DNA of 6,101 nt from CAZHSN01 sp964535125 (GTDB taxonomy: Bacteria; Armatimonadota; HRBIN16): assembly GCA_964535125.1 (NCBI GenBank), contig CAZHSN010000198.1, positions 1 to 6,101 on the forward strand, written 5' to 3'. A model generated the notes under the pieces. That model was not told the DNA's origin, ran no database searches, and saw nothing but the letters and a program-made list of their open reading frames with translations. A program made the translations under genes and the position numbers. The number at the start of each line of letters is the position of its first letter. Position 1 is the stretch's first letter. Shown here one piece after another: positions 4,888-6,101 of this stretch.

Positions 4888-6101
4888 TTATTGTTGTTCG
4901 GTGAGCCGCCAGTCAGGCAAGCGGCGCCGATCCGCACCGTAACGCTGCAGCGGGGCGTCCATCAGCCGATAGTCGCCCGTCTGTTCGTTGCGAAACCGCA
5001 GCGGCAATACCCGGGAATGTGTGTCACGCCCATCAAGTTGCTGCCATACATCCAAACCAGTCAACGCCGCGCCCCAGTCTGTATGGAACACCGGCATCCG
5101 GTCGGCACCGGGCCAGAACAGATTATCGTCTGAACGGTTTCGCGCCACCAGATCGTCCTGCGGTTTCATCAGGATCATCAGCGCCGCTCCGGTGTGCGCA
5201 GTTACATTCCGACGCACCACATTGTCCGTCAGCCTGTAGGACTCACGGGGCACACCGTTCACCACGATCCCCTGGTTGCTGCCCACACAGGTGTTCTGCT
5301 CGACGATCGCCCCGCACGATCCGCTGATCCAGATAGACATATCGAGGTCGTCGACACTCAGATTGTGCCGGATGTACGCGGGCGCGAAGGAGATCTCATA
5401 GTGTATCCCCGCCCCCGCGTTGGCACGCGTGATGCAGTGTTCCACGGTGATGTGGGAGCAGTCGATATCGAACCAGATGCCGGTCGCTTTGTTATACGCG
5501 GCGACGTGACGGCGTACCGTGATGTGATGACTGCCGGTGATCTTCATGCCGCCGGCATGCCAGCCCGGTTCAAACTGCCGCCAGTTGTTGAAGTTGGTGA
5601 CATTGTCCGCCAACAGCACATTCCGAACACCCGTAATGTGGATCCCGCTGTTGCCGCAGTGGCTGATCACATTCCGGCGGACCACGGCCGGGCCGGTCAC
5701 CAGCAGTCCGGCGAAATCAGCCCACCGGATCACGCAATCCTCCAGAATACAGTGCGCGCCAATCTGCACCATGCCGGCCATCGAACCGGTGCGGCTGAGG
5801 TTGTTATGCTCCACTGTGAAGCCCCGAATGTGGGCATATTTGCCGGCCGTCATCACGGTATCCCGCACCGTCGCCTCCACCGGGTGCCAGGTTATCGGCC
5901 GGTTCCAGGGCAGCCGCACCACCAGCGTCCTGTTGTCACGATCGTACCGAAAGGATCCCGGCGGCATCTGATCCGCGGCGGCGCTGGCCAGGTTGAGGTT
6001 CGCGCCGAACGGAGAGTCGTCGCGCAGCTGCGTCAACGGTGTATGGCCGTTGATAAACACCATCTGCGGCTCCACCGGCCAATCCTTTCGGATCCAGACA
6101 T
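4888..6101 (-). CDS. Right-handed parallel beta-helix protein, C-terminal 403 residues
   Basis: The 5' end is missing: the frame is open to the right edge and reads VWIRKDWPVEPQMVFINGHTP. A GTG at 6075 is a possible start, but the WxxxDWPVEPQMVFING block is usual inside such proteins, so I take the gene to begin outside. Seen (numbered from the first complete codon at 6099): about residues 87-323 form repeated short strands with I/V-x-N/D-N/C-x-V and GI turns typical of PbH1 repeats, for example HIRGFTVEHNNL, CILEDCVIRWADFAGL, VVRRNVISHCGNSGIHI, HITVEHCITRANAGAGIHYE. Conserved-looking blocks are FEPGWHAGGMKI (176-187), GIWFDID (207-213) and GAGIHYEIS (229-237). The C-terminus (GDYRLMDAP, then YGADRRRLPDW) looks complete, with stop TAA at 4890-4888. 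Known: this fold occurs in polysaccharide lyases and some glycoside hydrolases. Inference: an enzyme or binding protein for acidic or complex glycans, with substrate not assignable. No signal peptide can be judged. Confidence 0.85.
   Translation of the reverse strand, partial: VWIRKDWPVEPQMVFINGHTPLTQLRDDSPFGANLNLASAAADQMPPGSFRYDRDNRTLVVRLPWNRPITWHPVEATVRDTVMTAGKYAHIRGFTVEHNNLSRTGSMAGMVQIGAHCILEDCVIRWADFAGLLVTGPAVVRRNVISHCGNSGIHITGVRNVLLADNVTNFNNWRQFEPGWHAGGMKITGSHHITVRRHVAAYNKATGIWFDIDCSHITVEHCITRANAGAGIHYEISFAPAYIRHNLSVDDLDMSIWISGSCGAIVEQNTCVGSNQGIVVNGVPRESYRLTDNVVRRNVTAHTGAALMILMKPQDDLVARNRSDDNLFWPGADRMPVFHTDWGAALTGLDVWQQLDGRDTHSRVLPLRFRNEQTGDYRLMDAPLQRYGADRRRLPDWRLTEQQ

Noticed and set aside
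4551..4937. Minus-strand open frame of 128 codons crossing the unknown gene and the terminator
   Set aside because: It overlaps two better-supported genes and the hairpin, is rich in Arg/Pro/Gly, and has no start signal.
6073..6075. GTG as the true start of the beta-helix gene
   Set aside because: The frame stays open to the window edge and the residues before it continue a motif usual within the family; the purine stretch upstream is only a weak ribosome binding site.

Overview
The window is GC-rich (clearly above 55% by eye) bacterial DNA. It carries two carbohydrate-active or CAZyme-like genes, one tRNA gene, one small gene I do not recognise, and the first 83 codons of a large ATPase gene. 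A GH106-type rhamnosidase, a parallel beta-helix protein and DUF3395-like modules together would suit a glycan-degrading member of the Verrucomicrobiota/Kiritimatiellota/Planctomycetota group. That placement is inference; no marker gene is present.

Layout, left to right. Minus strand, 1-249: the N-terminus of a DUF499-type P-loop ATPase (the group that includes the BREX proteins BrxC/PglY). It is cut by the window edge just after its Walker A motif. A 109-bp gap follows. Minus strand, 359-3799: a complete 1146-residue GH106-like alpha-L-rhamnosidase with no visible signal peptide and a tandem pair of about 80-residue DUF3395-like modules between the catalytic part and the C-terminal sugar-binding-like domain. 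At 3800-3952 is a divergent control region with a candidate promoter for the hydrolase and a near-consensus sigma70-type promoter for the tRNA. Plus strand, 3953-4028: tRNA-Ala(GGC) with encoded CCA. At 4029-4255 is a less GC-rich leader holding a 20-bp near-palindrome and repeated GCC(C)AT motifs. Plus strand, 4256-4822: an unrecognised 188-residue soluble protein with a strong ribosome binding site. At 4838-4876 is a 14-bp-stem hairpin between convergent genes. Minus strand, 4888-6101: the last 403 residues of a right-handed parallel beta-helix protein, whose start lies beyond the right edge.

The rhamnosidase and beta-helix protein could act on the same rhamnose-containing polysaccharide, such as pectin or a marine or host glycan, but they are separate transcription units on either side of the tRNA and the unknown gene, so a joint pathway is only a guess. 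The most interesting leads are the defence-type ATPase running off the left edge, the DUF3395-like duplication inside a glycoside hydrolase, and the small unknown gene with its motif-rich leader.
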